DNA from: Oscillospiraceae bacterium
Lineage (GTDB): Bacteria > Bacillota > Clostridia > Oscillospirales > Ruminococcaceae
DNA length: 64,000 nucleotides
Direction of reading: 5' to 3'
NCBI GenBank assembly: GCA_022766785.1
Contig: JALEOL010000031.1
Location: forward strand, 24,395-88,394
A program made the position numbers and the translations under genes. The notes beneath the pieces are model-generated. The model was given only the letters and a program-made list of their open reading frames with translations. It searched no databases and was not told the origin of the DNA. This document shows positions 49,128-57,395 of this stretch, in pieces (the first letter of the stretch is position 1; every line of letters starts with the position of its first letter).

Positions 49128-50498
49128 TTAATCCACATAAATGCCGGGGCTGTCTTCTGCCTGGTCATAGAACCCGGAAAGCGCTGCGTCAAAGGAGACT
49201 TCCCCGGTGATGTATTTTTTCATCTCGTACATGAACATCTGGGACAGGTCATAGTCCTTTGCCGAACCGCCCACCGAGGTGGTGACGTTTTCCAGCACGC
49301 TGTCGTACACCTCATACGGCTTCTGGTAGCCTATGGAAGATATCTCGGTGTTACTGTACTTTTGCCTGAACACGGATCTGTTGTTCGGTATCGCCATGCC
49401 GTTGAGGTATTTCTGCTCACAGTCCATGCAAAGCCTGTTCAGTACTCTGAGCGAGGCGGTCATGTTGTCGGAGCGCGTGCTTATCAGGGCGTAGTTATTC
49501 CCCCAGGTGTAGGCGGAAGGACCCTTGCACACCGCCCAGTCGCTGCTGCTATCGTTATAGGGCAGTGTGTACTCCGCAAGCCAGTTGCAGGCGAATACGC
49601 CCAGGTATTTCCGGCTGCTGAAGCTTTCTACCCATTCCTCAGACCAGGTCGGGGCGTCTCCGCAAAGCCCGGAACTGTACATCGTTCTTGCGCCCTCTGC
49701 CCAGTCCAGCGCCGCGTCGCTTACGACAACATCGCCGTTTTTATCGGTAAAGCGCATCGCTTCTCCGCCGAACGCCCGAAACATATCGTCAAAGCCCGGC
49801 ATCATCATATAGCCGGCGGTTTTGACCCTGCGCGCCGTGTCGTAGAACTTGTCCCAGTCGGATATCATGCTCTGGACCTCGTCCGGGTCTGAGGTGCCGA
49901 GCGCTGCCCTTGCCACGCTGCGGTTATACAGGAACACGCCGGGGTTAAGTGTGACAGCCATTGCGTGAAGCCCGTCCTCCAGCGAGCAGTCGGTTATTGT
50001 CGAGGGGTACATCTCCGAGGTATCCACGTCGCCTATCTGCTCAAGCGGCAGAGAATACTCCGGCGAAAGATACTTGGCAAGATATTCCTCGTCAACGATA
50101 AAGATGTCGATATCCCCGGAACGCCCGTTCAGCAAGTTGTCCAGCTCCTCGTAGTACTCGGACGACAGTGTTTCGACCTTCACCCTGCACCCCAGCGGCG
50201 TCCAGCCGTCAAGGAAGGTCTTGACATCGCTGTTGAAGGAGTAAATCGTCACCACGCTGCCGCTGTCGTCAAGGTCTATCCCGGGCAGAACATCGTCTAT
50301 TTCCTCCGGCTGTGCGGTGGTGTATTCGGTGGTACGTTCAGTGGTGGTCTGAATGGTGGTGGTCTCCTGGGTCGTGGTGGTCTGCTCGAAATAGTTCTCC
50401 CTGAAAAATCCCACAAGCCCTCCGCTCCTCTCGGAAGCGCAGCCGGTGAGCATAAGGCAGGCAGCAGAAGCCGCCGCATATCGAATTGCTTTTTTCAT
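49128..50498 (-). CDS. extracellular solute-binding lipoprotein, copy 4 (divergent)
   Basis: A 456-residue lipoprotein: signal with lipobox LTGC (Cys about residue 19), a Thr-rich low-complexity linker (about 38-65, TTTTQETTTIQTTTERTTEY), then a family 1-type binding fold with IDIFIVDEEYLAKYLSPEY, PGVFLYNRSVARAALG and SSDWAVCKGPSAYTWGNNY. It is much less similar to the other three lipoproteins. No transporter parts are adjacent. It is convergent with the AraC gene, so it may not belong to that regulon. Confidence 0.88.
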   Translation of the reverse strand: MKKAIRYAAASAACLMLTGCASERSGGLVGFFRENYFEQTTTTQETTTIQTTTERTTEYTTAQPEEIDDVLPGIDLDDSGSVVTIYSFNSDVKTFLDGWTPLGCRVKVETLSSEYYEELDNLLNGRSGDIDIFIVDEEYLAKYLSPEYSLPLEQIGDVDTSEMYPSTITDCSLEDGLHAMAVTLNPGVFLYNRSVARAALGTSDPDEVQSMISDWDKFYDTARRVKTAGYMMMPGFDDMFRAFGGEAMRFTDKNGDVVVSDAALDWAEGARTMYSSGLCGDAPTWSEEWVESFSSRKYLGVFACNWLAEYTLPYNDSSSDWAVCKGPSAYTWGNNYALISTRSDNMTASLRVLNRLCMDCEQKYLNGMAIPNNRSVFRQKYSNTEISSIGYQKPYEVYDSVLENVTTSVGGSAKDYDLSQMFMYEMKKYITGEVSFDAALSGFYDQAEDSPGIYVD

Positions 50499-50619
50499 AT
50501 GTTACCCTCTTTTCGTTTCAGGCGCCGCCTGGTCTCGGTCTGACGAACGCTTATTCCAACTGATATTTTATCACAACAAATTCGTGTTGTCAATGTGTTT
50601 ATTGCACAAAACCTTTGCG

Positions 50620-50674
50620 GACAATAGCGGTGCTGGATTTCTGTAAAGATTTCTGAGTTTAAATGGTTATTAGT
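50620..50674. repeat. truncated copy of the ACTAATAACC repeat
   Basis: On the minus strand from 50674 the sequence ACTAATAACCATTTAAACTC continues through ATCTTTACAGAAATCCAGCACCGCTA-type sequence to 50620, matching the first 55 bp of the full copies. The other arm is missing. Confidence 0.78.
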
Positions 50675-50699
50675 ATGATACTGATTTCAAGTCAGCATG

Positions 50700-50732
50700 A
50701 AAACAGCCCCAGGCACTACACCCGGGGCTGTC
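50700..50732 (-). terminator. terminator after the first Fn3 surface gene
   Basis: ACAGCCCC (50704-50711) pairs with GGGGCTGT (50725-50732), followed on the minus strand by TTTTC. The same terminator, nearly identical, follows the other two Fn3 genes (58392-58424 and 63081-63113). Confidence 0.88.
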
Positions 50733-50745
50733 GCACTATTTTAAT

Positions 50746-51462
50746 TTAAGATACCGAAGCCGATACTGTCTCGGACATATCGCTCCATGCGCCGTTCACA
50801 AAAGCCTTGACTACGAAGTAATAGGTTTCTCCGCCTGTAAGACCTTTCGCGGTGTATGTTGTCTTTGTTCCGGCAGCGCCGAGCGTTACCCAGCTGGTGC
50901 CCTTCTTCATCATTACAACATAGTTTGAAGCACCTGTTACTGCGTCCCAGGTGATAGTAGCTTCGCCGGTACCGCCTACCGCCTTTACATTCTGCGGTGT
51001 AATGCATACCGGGATAGCAGATACGATCGCGGATTCCTCGCTCCATACGCCTTTGACGTATGCCTTTACCATGTAGAAGTACTTTCCGCCGTTTGCAAGT
51101 CCTCTTGAAGTGAACGTGGTGTTAGTGCCGGAAGCGCCTATTTTGAGCCACGCAGTGCCTTTTCTCAGGAACACGGCGTAGTTCGTTGCACCCTCTACTG
51201 CGTCCCAGGTGAGAGTTACCTTGCTGTCGCCTGCGGAAGCCTTTACGTTCTGCGGTGTAATGCAAACCGGGATCGCAAATACCGTAGCGGACTCACCACT
51301 CCATGCGCCGTTGACGTAAGCCTTTACCATGTAGAAGTACTTGCCGCCGTTTGCCAGACCTCTGGAAGTGAATGTGGTGTTAGTGCCGGAAGCGCCGATC
51401 TTGAGCCATGTTGTGCCTTTTCTCAGGAACACGGCGTAGTTGGTAGCGCCGGGAACAGCGTC
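50746..51462 (-). pseudogene. C-terminal Fn3 part of the surface protein, cut off by a premature stop
   Basis: In the same frame as the gene at 51463-54756 but beyond a TAG at 51465-51463. It would add about 238 residues with a partial Fn3 repeat and two to three full ones (each with SAGDSKVTLTWDAV and YFYMVKAYVNG segments), ending VSASVS. The stop replaces the TGG of the conserved LTW in every other repeat, a single G-to-A change. Unless the stop is read through, this part is not made. Confidence 0.85.
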
Positions 51463-54400
51463 CTAGGTGAGAGTTACCTTGCTGTCGCCTGCGGAAGCCT
51501 TTACGTTGGTGGGTGCAGAAGCAGCAGGTGCTTTCGGGGTGGCAGATACAGAATCGGACATCTCGCTCCACTTGCCGTTTGCATAGGCTCTCACTGCGAA
51601 GGTGTAGGCAGTGCCGTTTGTCAGCCCTGTTGCGGTATAGGTAGTCTTTGTGCCGGTCGCACCCAGGGACTTCCACGATGTGCCGTCCTTTACGAGAACG
51701 GTGTAATTTGTCGCACCGTTCACTTCGTCCCAGGAAAGCGTTACCTGTTTGTCGCCTGCGGTCGCCTTGACGTTCTGAGGCTTGATGTTCTCCTCACGGA
51801 GCTGGACAGTGAAAGTCTCGCCGGGGGTCAGATCTCGGATAACTTCGGACTTGGACTGCTCTCTGCCGTCCTCTGTTACCTCGGTAGCCGCCCAGATCTT
51901 TACATATACCCGGTCAATGGTCATGCTCTCGCGGCCTTCGTACCACAGCGCGGAGGTGTATAATATGTTGTCCTTGTCCAGCGGCTGCTTGCCGGAGAAG
52001 AGGTGATCTTCACAGTTTCCGTCAGTGATACTGATACCGATCTGATAATCAAAGTATTCCTTGCCGATGTTCAGGCTGTCGGATATATAGCCCGGTGCAG
52101 CCACGCTTATCAAGTGGATTTTGCTGAGCATTTCCGCAACTGTAATTCCGGACAGTTTGTCGGCTTCGCTGTAAAGCTGCACAAACGCGGTGGTGCCTGA
52201 GTACCATTCGTCCTCGCCAAAGGTCTCCAGCTCAACGGAGAGAGGATAGGTCAAACCGAGGGTGAGATCCTCTCTGGCGTCCTTTACAGGCTCATACAAG
52301 AAAGTGGTGTCGGCTGGCAGACTGCGGATAACCTCGCTTACAGCCTGCTGCTGATCTTCGTTGATGAACTCGCGCGCCGGCTCAATATTGAGGCTGATCT
52401 CAGAGATAACAGCGCTGCTGTCGCCTACCATTTCAAGAATGTCGTCCGTATATATTGTGAGAGTTTCGCCGACGGGTACTGCTGTCTCGCCGTAATACCA
52501 GTTATATTCGGAAACGATCACATACTTGTAAGTGAATGCGTCCTTACCCGCGCCCACCGAATCGAAGTAATAGGGCAGCGTGGTGGTTATGGATCTTACG
52601 TCAGTGCAGAGTTCGCCCACAGTGGTCGTGCCGTAGGTAACTTCGGGGATAACGAGGGCTGCAGTGCCGGCGCCGAAGTCATTGCCGACCATCCAGCTGT
52701 CTTCCTCCGTGCTTTCCCAGACGTTCAGTCTTACCGGAGCGGTGGGAGCGTCCGATTCAACGGCGGTACGATGATCATTTTTAAACTCAATGGTAAAGCT
52801 GGTGCCCGGCTCCTGAGCACGGATAACCTCGCTTACCGTCCTCTGCATATCGTTGCCGGCGTTCTCTAGCTTTGCCTTGATGTTGAGGTAAACCGTGCTG
52901 ATGACAGTGTTTTCATATCCGGTGATATCTATCCTGTCGAGATACTGGGTGAGTGTATCGCCTAAATCGGCGCAGGTATCGCAGTAAAGCTCACTGTCGT
53001 CCGCAAACCTGAACACGAACCTGTATTGAAACGCTTCCTGTCCGGCAGTAAGGGAGTCGGAAAGGTACGTTGCGGTCGCACTCAGGCTCTTGGCGCTCTG
53101 GCGAAGCTGTTCAAACGTGGTCGTGCCGTAGGTTATCCCTTTAACTGTCAGGCCGCCTGTACTACCGGTGGCATTTGAGCCGACGAGCCAGTTGGGGTCT
53201 TCCCACACGTCCATGGTTACAGAGTAGTCAGTGACCGGCACAACAACAGCCGCGCGGGTGTCCTCAACGAACTCAACAGTAAAGCTGCTGCCGGACTTTA
53301 GAGCGCGGAATTCCTCGCTCCTTGCCCGATATACATAGTCGTACTCATCTGTGTCGGAATTGTATACCCTGGCATTCTCCATTCTGGGGGTAACGCGAAT
53401 GCCGATATCGGTCAGCGTAAAGTCCTCCGCACCGTTCAGAAGATCCTCGTAGCAGGAAGTGCAGAGCGTTGTTCCGTTCTTCAGCAGGGAAAGGTCGAGG
53501 TCGAGCCATCTGCTGTCAGAAAAGTCGTCGTTCTGAAATCCGATATTGATGTTGTACACAAGGTCGCTCTCACCAATGCCGGCGTTGTTTGAGAAATAAC
53601 CCGGGGCAGCGACGGAAACGCTGTGGTAATTTGCAATGAAATCGCTGAATGTAATGCCCTGAAGCTCGCCGGGGTCTAGTGAGATAAACCCGTCGCCGAA
53701 AAGCGTGCCGTCGCCCCATGTGTAGACGCTGATGTCCACGGATCCCTCGGTGACGGGATCAAGGGTGAGATCCTTGCGGCTGTCCGAAGCTGTCTCAAGC
53801 AGGCAGACGGAACCCGGGATCATTTCGCTGATCCTCTTGTTTGCCGCCACGTTGGAACCGAGATTATCGTCCCAGCCGCACTTTGAGCCGACCGTCAGAT
53901 TTATTCCGGTGACAGTGCAGTCGTCAAGCGAATCGTCCGCGAATATGTTGTCGATGTATGTAGTGCCTGCGCTTTCAAAGTCAAAGCTGTCAGCGCTGCC
54001 GGCTGTCTGGGTGTCTCCGTATACGTCCCGGTATTCGATCTCAATGTTATAGGAAAAAGCGTCCGCACCCACGCCAAGGGAATCGCTGAAATAGGTGTTT
54101 GCAGGCGAGCTGAACTCCTTTACGTTCGCCCGGAGGTCGCCAATGGTGGTAGTGCCGTAGACGATGCTGTAACTGCCGCTTATCTGATCCTCAGGGATCG
54201 CCGCCGAACCGCCGCACAGACTGCCATACAACCAGGTGCTGTCCTCATACGCATACAAAGTGACGTCCCGACTGAGAGAAGGCAGAGAGATCACCTCACG
54301 GTCGTCCGCGTCAAGACCGCTCGCTGTCACGGTGAAGGTCGCAGCCACGTTGATCTGGCTCTGGATCACGAACACGGGGTTGTTATCCAGCTCTGCCGAG

Positions 54401-54756
54401 GTGAGTGTCATTTCAAAATACGTCTTGCTGGGGTCGTAGGCGCAGCGGGGCATTGTAGCTTTGTCCCAGTTGTTATTGATGACAACACCGAACGCCGCCT
54501 CCGGGGTATTTCCCTTATCGTCCGTGATGTTTGTTTCTGCGGTCGTGCAGGAGATAGTGACGGTGGTGGAGTCGTTCATTATGCCGAACAGTCTCAGATC
54601 CACGCCCAAAGGGTTCCAGCCATCAACAGACTGACTGTTGATCACGGTCTGAGACGCACCATCTGCCGCGAACGCCTCAGGAGATACAGAAACGACCGAT
54701 GATGTGACCGCCATGATCCCTGCCATTGCGCCGGACAATAGTTTTTTGTTATTCAT
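51463..54756 (-). CDS. large secreted surface protein with Fn3-like domains (truncated by TAG)
   Basis: A 1097-residue product as it stands; 1336 if the TAG were sense. A signal peptide (1-30, ending EAFA) is followed by about five repeats of some 170-180 residues (each with YGTTT, YFSDS or YLSDS, and VSEVIR or SEVIRDL, then FTVEF-type strands), a repeat type I do not recognise. Fn3-like domains begin near residue 990 (KATAGDKQVTLSWDEVNG). It is probably a cell-surface or secreted adhesion protein; the Fn3 block is close to that of the gene at 63128-64000. ATG 54756 follows an AGGAGG site, and a consensus promoter lies upstream. Confidence 0.85.
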   Translation of the reverse strand: MNNKKLLSGAMAGIMAVTSSVVSVSPEAFAADGASQTVINSQSVDGWNPLGVDLRLFGIMNDSTTVTISCTTAETNITDDKGNTPEAAFGVVINNNWDKATMPRCAYDPSKTYFEMTLTSAELDNNPVFVIQSQINVAATFTVTASGLDADDREVISLPSLSRDVTLYAYEDSTWLYGSLCGGSAAIPEDQISGSYSIVYGTTTIGDLRANVKEFSSPANTYFSDSLGVGADAFSYNIEIEYRDVYGDTQTAGSADSFDFESAGTTYIDNIFADDSLDDCTVTGINLTVGSKCGWDDNLGSNVAANKRISEMIPGSVCLLETASDSRKDLTLDPVTEGSVDISVYTWGDGTLFGDGFISLDPGELQGITFSDFIANYHSVSVAAPGYFSNNAGIGESDLVYNINIGFQNDDFSDSRWLDLDLSLLKNGTTLCTSCYEDLLNGAEDFTLTDIGIRVTPRMENARVYNSDTDEYDYVYRARSEEFRALKSGSSFTVEFVEDTRAAVVVPVTDYSVTMDVWEDPNWLVGSNATGSTGGLTVKGITYGTTTFEQLRQSAKSLSATATYLSDSLTAGQEAFQYRFVFRFADDSELYCDTCADLGDTLTQYLDRIDITGYENTVISTVYLNIKAKLENAGNDMQRTVSEVIRAQEPGTSFTIEFKNDHRTAVESDAPTAPVRLNVWESTEEDSWMVGNDFGAGTAALVIPEVTYGTTTVGELCTDVRSITTTLPYYFDSVGAGKDAFTYKYVIVSEYNWYYGETAVPVGETLTIYTDDILEMVGDSSAVISEISLNIEPAREFINEDQQQAVSEVIRSLPADTTFLYEPVKDAREDLTLGLTYPLSVELETFGEDEWYSGTTAFVQLYSEADKLSGITVAEMLSKIHLISVAAPGYISDSLNIGKEYFDYQIGISITDGNCEDHLFSGKQPLDKDNILYTSALWYEGRESMTIDRVYVKIWAATEVTEDGREQSKSEVIRDLTPGETFTVQLREENIKPQNVKATAGDKQVTLSWDEVNGATNYTVLVKDGTSWKSLGATGTKTTYTATGLTNGTAYTFAVRAYANGKWSEMSDSVSATPKAPAASAPTNVKASAGDSKVTLT

Positions 54757-54800
54757 TCATACACCTCCTGGTATTCTGCGCATGTCTGCACTCCTACTTT

Positions 54801-54829
54801 ATTATACCCGCATTATTCCGCTTTGTCAA
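54801..54829 (-). promoter_or_regulatory. promoter of the Fn3 surface gene
   Basis: On the minus strand: TTGACA (54829-54824), 17-bp spacer, TATAAT (54806-54801); full consensus. The repeat element begins 7 bp further upstream. Confidence 0.9.
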
Positions 54830-54835
54830 TCTGAT

Positions 54836-55109
54836 ACTAATAACCATTTAAACTCAGGAAATTTTTACAGAAATCCAGCACCGCTATCGTCGTCAAAGAA
54901 ACTTGAGCGTTTTCCGCGCAGCGGATAATGCGTACATACAGTACGTCGGCGTTTCTTTTCAAGGGATACGCTGATTAAAACGCAGCGTATCAAAATCAGC
55001 CCCGTGAGTTATCCCGTTTGAGCGGGGCGATTTTGATTTAATCAGCGTATCTCTGGGTATCGGCACTGTCTTTCTGTAAATCTTTTCCCTCGTTTAAACG
55101 GTTATTAGT
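54836..55109. repeat. full-length ACTAATAACC palindromic element with a nested insertion
   Basis: A 274-bp copy with ACTAATAACCATTTAAACTC at one end and the inverse CGTTTAAACGGTTATTAGT at the other. Outside the inserted block it matches 62842-63023 closely (CAGCACCGCTAT, CAAAGAAACTTGAGCGTTTT, ACATACAGTACG). It contains an extra palindrome at about 54962-55060. It lies next to the surface-gene promoter; the remaining gap to 55556 holds only the rfbF promoter and leader. Confidence 0.85.
54965..55051. repeat. palindrome nested inside the repeat element
   Basis: GATACGCTGATTA (54965-54977) pairs with TAATCAGCGTATC (55039-55051), and ATCAAAATC...CCCCG pairs with CGGGG...GATTTTGAT within. The second full copy (62842-63023) lacks this block, so it entered after the copies split. 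Confidence 0.8.
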
Positions 55110-55381
55110 ATGAAATGGTGGGCATAACCGCATTTTTTTCGTGTTTCTGTTTTGCGGAAATGAACGAATTATCTGCATATTTTTTTACAATTGCAAACCC
55201 TTACTTGTATACCTTTTTAGGGCAATACCATATTTTCCATATCCCCCCCGCATGGGTGATATCGGAATTATATTTTCAGTGTTTTTTTGTAGCCAGGACA
55301 GTGTTTCCCCGGACCAGATGCAGCCGCATTCGTTGATGTTAATGTATATAAACAGTTTTGCGGTTCATGATCGGAAAACTG

Positions 55382-55410
55382 TTGACATTCCGGGTAAAAT
55401 CGGGTATACT
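55382..55410 (+). promoter_or_regulatory. promoter of the CDP-sugar cluster
   Basis: TTGACA (55382-55387), 17-bp spacer, TATACT (55405-55410). About 145 nt of leader follow before rfbF. The stretch 55111-55381 shows nothing else I can support. Confidence 0.85.
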
Positions 55411-55444
55411 ATATTGTGAGGGGCGTTTTTCCAGGCATAGTTTT

Positions 55445-55484
55445 GCAAAGGCAACAGCGCACAAATACCAGCTGCCGCCTTTGC
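55445..55484 (+). promoter_or_regulatory. leader hairpin upstream of rfbF
   Basis: GCAAAGGC (55445-55452) pairs with GCCTTTGC (55477-55484), and inside it CAGC (55455-55458) with GCTG (55471-55474). It is in the transcribed leader; a T-rich stretch follows 20 nt later. It could be an attenuator or simply a stability structure. Confidence 0.45.
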
Positions 55485-55556
55485 CGTAATATATTCTTAT
55501 TAATTTTTTATACTGCATCATTGTAGTAATGGGAAAATGAAGAAAGGAATTTTTAT

Positions 55557-56339
55557 ATGAAAGTCTTAATTCTCGCCGGCGGCTTCGGTACGCGAATAAG
55601 CGAAGAAAGCCAGTTCAAGCCTAAGCCCATGATAGACCTGGGTGGAATGCCGATCTTACTGCACATTATGAAGCTTTACAGCGCACACGGATTTAACGAG
55701 TTCGTTATCTGCGCAGGGTACAAGCAGCATGTTATCAAAGAGTATTTCGCGGATTATTTTCTGCACACCTCTGACGTGACGTTCGACTTCACCAACGGCA
55801 GAAACGAAATGACCATACACCGGAACAATTCCGAAAAGTGGAAGGTCAGCGTCGTTGACACCGGACTTAATACCATGACCGGCGGCAGAGTGAAGCGCGT
55901 CCGGGAATACATAGGTGACGAACCGTTCATGCTGACCTATGGCGACGGTGTTTCCGACGTGAATATTACCAAGCTGCTGGAATTCCACAGATCTCATGGC
56001 AAAATGGTCACAATGACCGCCTATAATGCCGGGCAGCGCTTCGGTGTGCTGGATATCGATGAACAGGGACGCATTACCGATTTCCGCGAAAAAACCAAAG
56101 GCGACGGAAACATGATAAATATCGGCTTCATGGTTTGCCAACCGGAATTTATCGACTGCATCGAGGGTGATTCCACAGTGCTGGAAAAAACGCCGCTGGA
56201 AACAGTTGCGAAGATGGGGCAGCTCATGGCGTACAAGCACGAGGGCTTCTGGCAGTGCATGGATACTGTGCGTGAAAAGGAACAGCTTGAAAAAATGTGG
56301 AGCAGCGGAAACGCTCCGTGGAAGGTGTGGACAGAATAA
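55557..56339 (+). CDS. rfbF: glucose-1-phosphate cytidylyltransferase
   Basis: A 260-residue nucleotidyltransferase making CDP-glucose from CTP and glucose-1-phosphate, the first step to CDP-linked deoxysugars. Motifs: LAGGFGTRISEESQFKPKPM (nucleotide loop), GGMPILLHIMK, YGDGVSDV and TGLNTMTGGRVKRV, with the late EGFWQCMDT; all are typical of RfbF. The normal length is about 257. It shares one base with the next start (TAATG), so rfbF and rfbG are coupled. AGGAAT lies upstream of ATG 55557. Confidence 0.96.
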   Translation: MKVLILAGGFGTRISEESQFKPKPMIDLGGMPILLHIMKLYSAHGFNEFVICAGYKQHVIKEYFADYFLHTSDVTFDFTNGRNEMTIHRNNSEKWKVSVVDTGLNTMTGGRVKRVREYIGDEPFMLTYGDGVSDVNITKLLEFHRSHGKMVTMTAYNAGQRFGVLDIDEQGRITDFREKTKGDGNMINIGFMVCQPEFIDCIEGDSTVLEKTPLETVAKMGQLMAYKHEGFWQCMDTVREKEQLEKMWSSGNAPWKVWTE

Positions 56340-57391
56340 TGGACAAGCTTGATTTTTATAGTGGAAAAACTGTTTTGGTGACAGGTCACACCGGTTTCAA
56401 GGGAAGCTGGATGTGCAAAGTCCTGGCAATGTACGGAGCTAAGGTCATCGGATATGCGCTGAACCCGCCGACCACTCCCTCGCTTTTTGAGGCAGCCCAT
56501 ATCGGGAACAGCATTACCTCTGTGATCGGTGACATTCGCGACCTGAAAAGCCTGAATGAAACCCTGCAGAAATACCGTCCGGAGATCGTTATCCACATGG
56601 CGGCGCAGCCTATTGTCCGCGAAAGCTACGCAGATCCGGTTTACACCTACCAGACCAACGTCATGGGTACTGTAAATATCTGCGAGGCGGTACGGCTCTG
56701 CGACAGCGTAAAGAGCTTCGTAAACGTCACCACCGATAAGGTTTACCTCAACAACGAGTGGGAATGGGGCTACCGCGAAACCGACGCGCTGGACGGCTAC
56801 GACCCGTACAGCAATTCAAAATCCTGCTCCGAGCTGGTGACGTCAAGCTACATTAAGTCCTTCCTGAAGGCAAAGGGCGTAGTGACCTCTACCTGCCGGG
56901 CAGGAAATGTTATAGGCGGCGGCGATTTTGCGAAGGACAGGATCATCCCCGACTGTGTTCGGGCGATGGAAAACAGAACTGAAATAATCGTGCGCAACCC
57001 TTATTCCACCCGCCCTTATCAGCATGTTTTAGAGCCGGTCACGACCTATCTTATGCTGGCGGCGTTGCAGTACAATGACCCTGCGCTGGCAGGCAGCTAC
57101 AACATAGGCCCTGACGACTGCGACTGCGCGGCTACCGGGGAGCTGGTGGACATATTCTGCAAGGCATGGGGCGAGGGCGCTTCCTGGAAGAACGTCGCGG
57201 AGGCAAACGCTCCGCACGAAGCTAATTTCCTGAAGCTGGACTGTTCGAAGATAAAGTCCGCCCTTAAATGGAAACCACGCTGGCACATTACCGACGCAGT
57301 GGAAAAGACCGTGGAGTGGAGCAAGGTGTACCTCTCCGGCGGCGATGTCAGCGAAATAATGGAAAAACAAATAAGGGAATATATGGGGTAA
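56339..57391 (+). CDS. rfbG: CDP-glucose 4,6-dehydratase
   Basis: A 350-residue short-chain dehydrogenase/reductase that turns CDP-glucose into CDP-4-keto-6-deoxyglucose. Motifs: the NAD-binding VTGHTGFKGSW, HMAAQPIVRESYADP, the catalytic Thr in VTTDKVY and the YxxxK site read as YSNSK within DPYSNSKSCSE. ATG 56339 overlaps the rfbF stop; the longer frame starting at 56297 is inside rfbF and false. The product is a branch point to dideoxy sugars (abequose, paratose, tyvelose) or to 6-deoxyheptose-like sugars. Confidence 0.96.
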   Translation: MDKLDFYSGKTVLVTGHTGFKGSWMCKVLAMYGAKVIGYALNPPTTPSLFEAAHIGNSITSVIGDIRDLKSLNETLQKYRPEIVIHMAAQPIVRESYADPVYTYQTNVMGTVNICEAVRLCDSVKSFVNVTTDKVYLNNEWEWGYRETDALDGYDPYSNSKSCSELVTSSYIKSFLKAKGVVTSTCRAGNVIGGGDFAKDRIIPDCVRAMENRTEIIVRNPYSTRPYQHVLEPVTTYLMLAALQYNDPALAGSYNIGPDDCDCAATGELVDIFCKAWGEGASWKNVAEANAPHEANFLKLDCSKIKSALKWKPRWHITDAVEKTVEWSKVYLSGGDVSEIMEKQIREYMG

Positions 57392-57395
57392 TGAT

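Noticed and set aside
51463..51465. TAG read as pyrrolysine or programmed readthrough
   Set aside because: No pyl genes in the window and the site is a plain TGG in every related repeat; a point mutation is simpler.
55141..55419. 92-codon frame upstream of rfbF
   Set aside because: Overlaps the rfbF promoter, has no ribosome binding site and has the composition of AT-rich noncoding DNA.
55417..55556. c-di-GMP (GEMM) riboswitch in the rfbF leader
   Set aside because: A stem is present, but the conserved GGAAA tetraloop and receptor pattern are missing.
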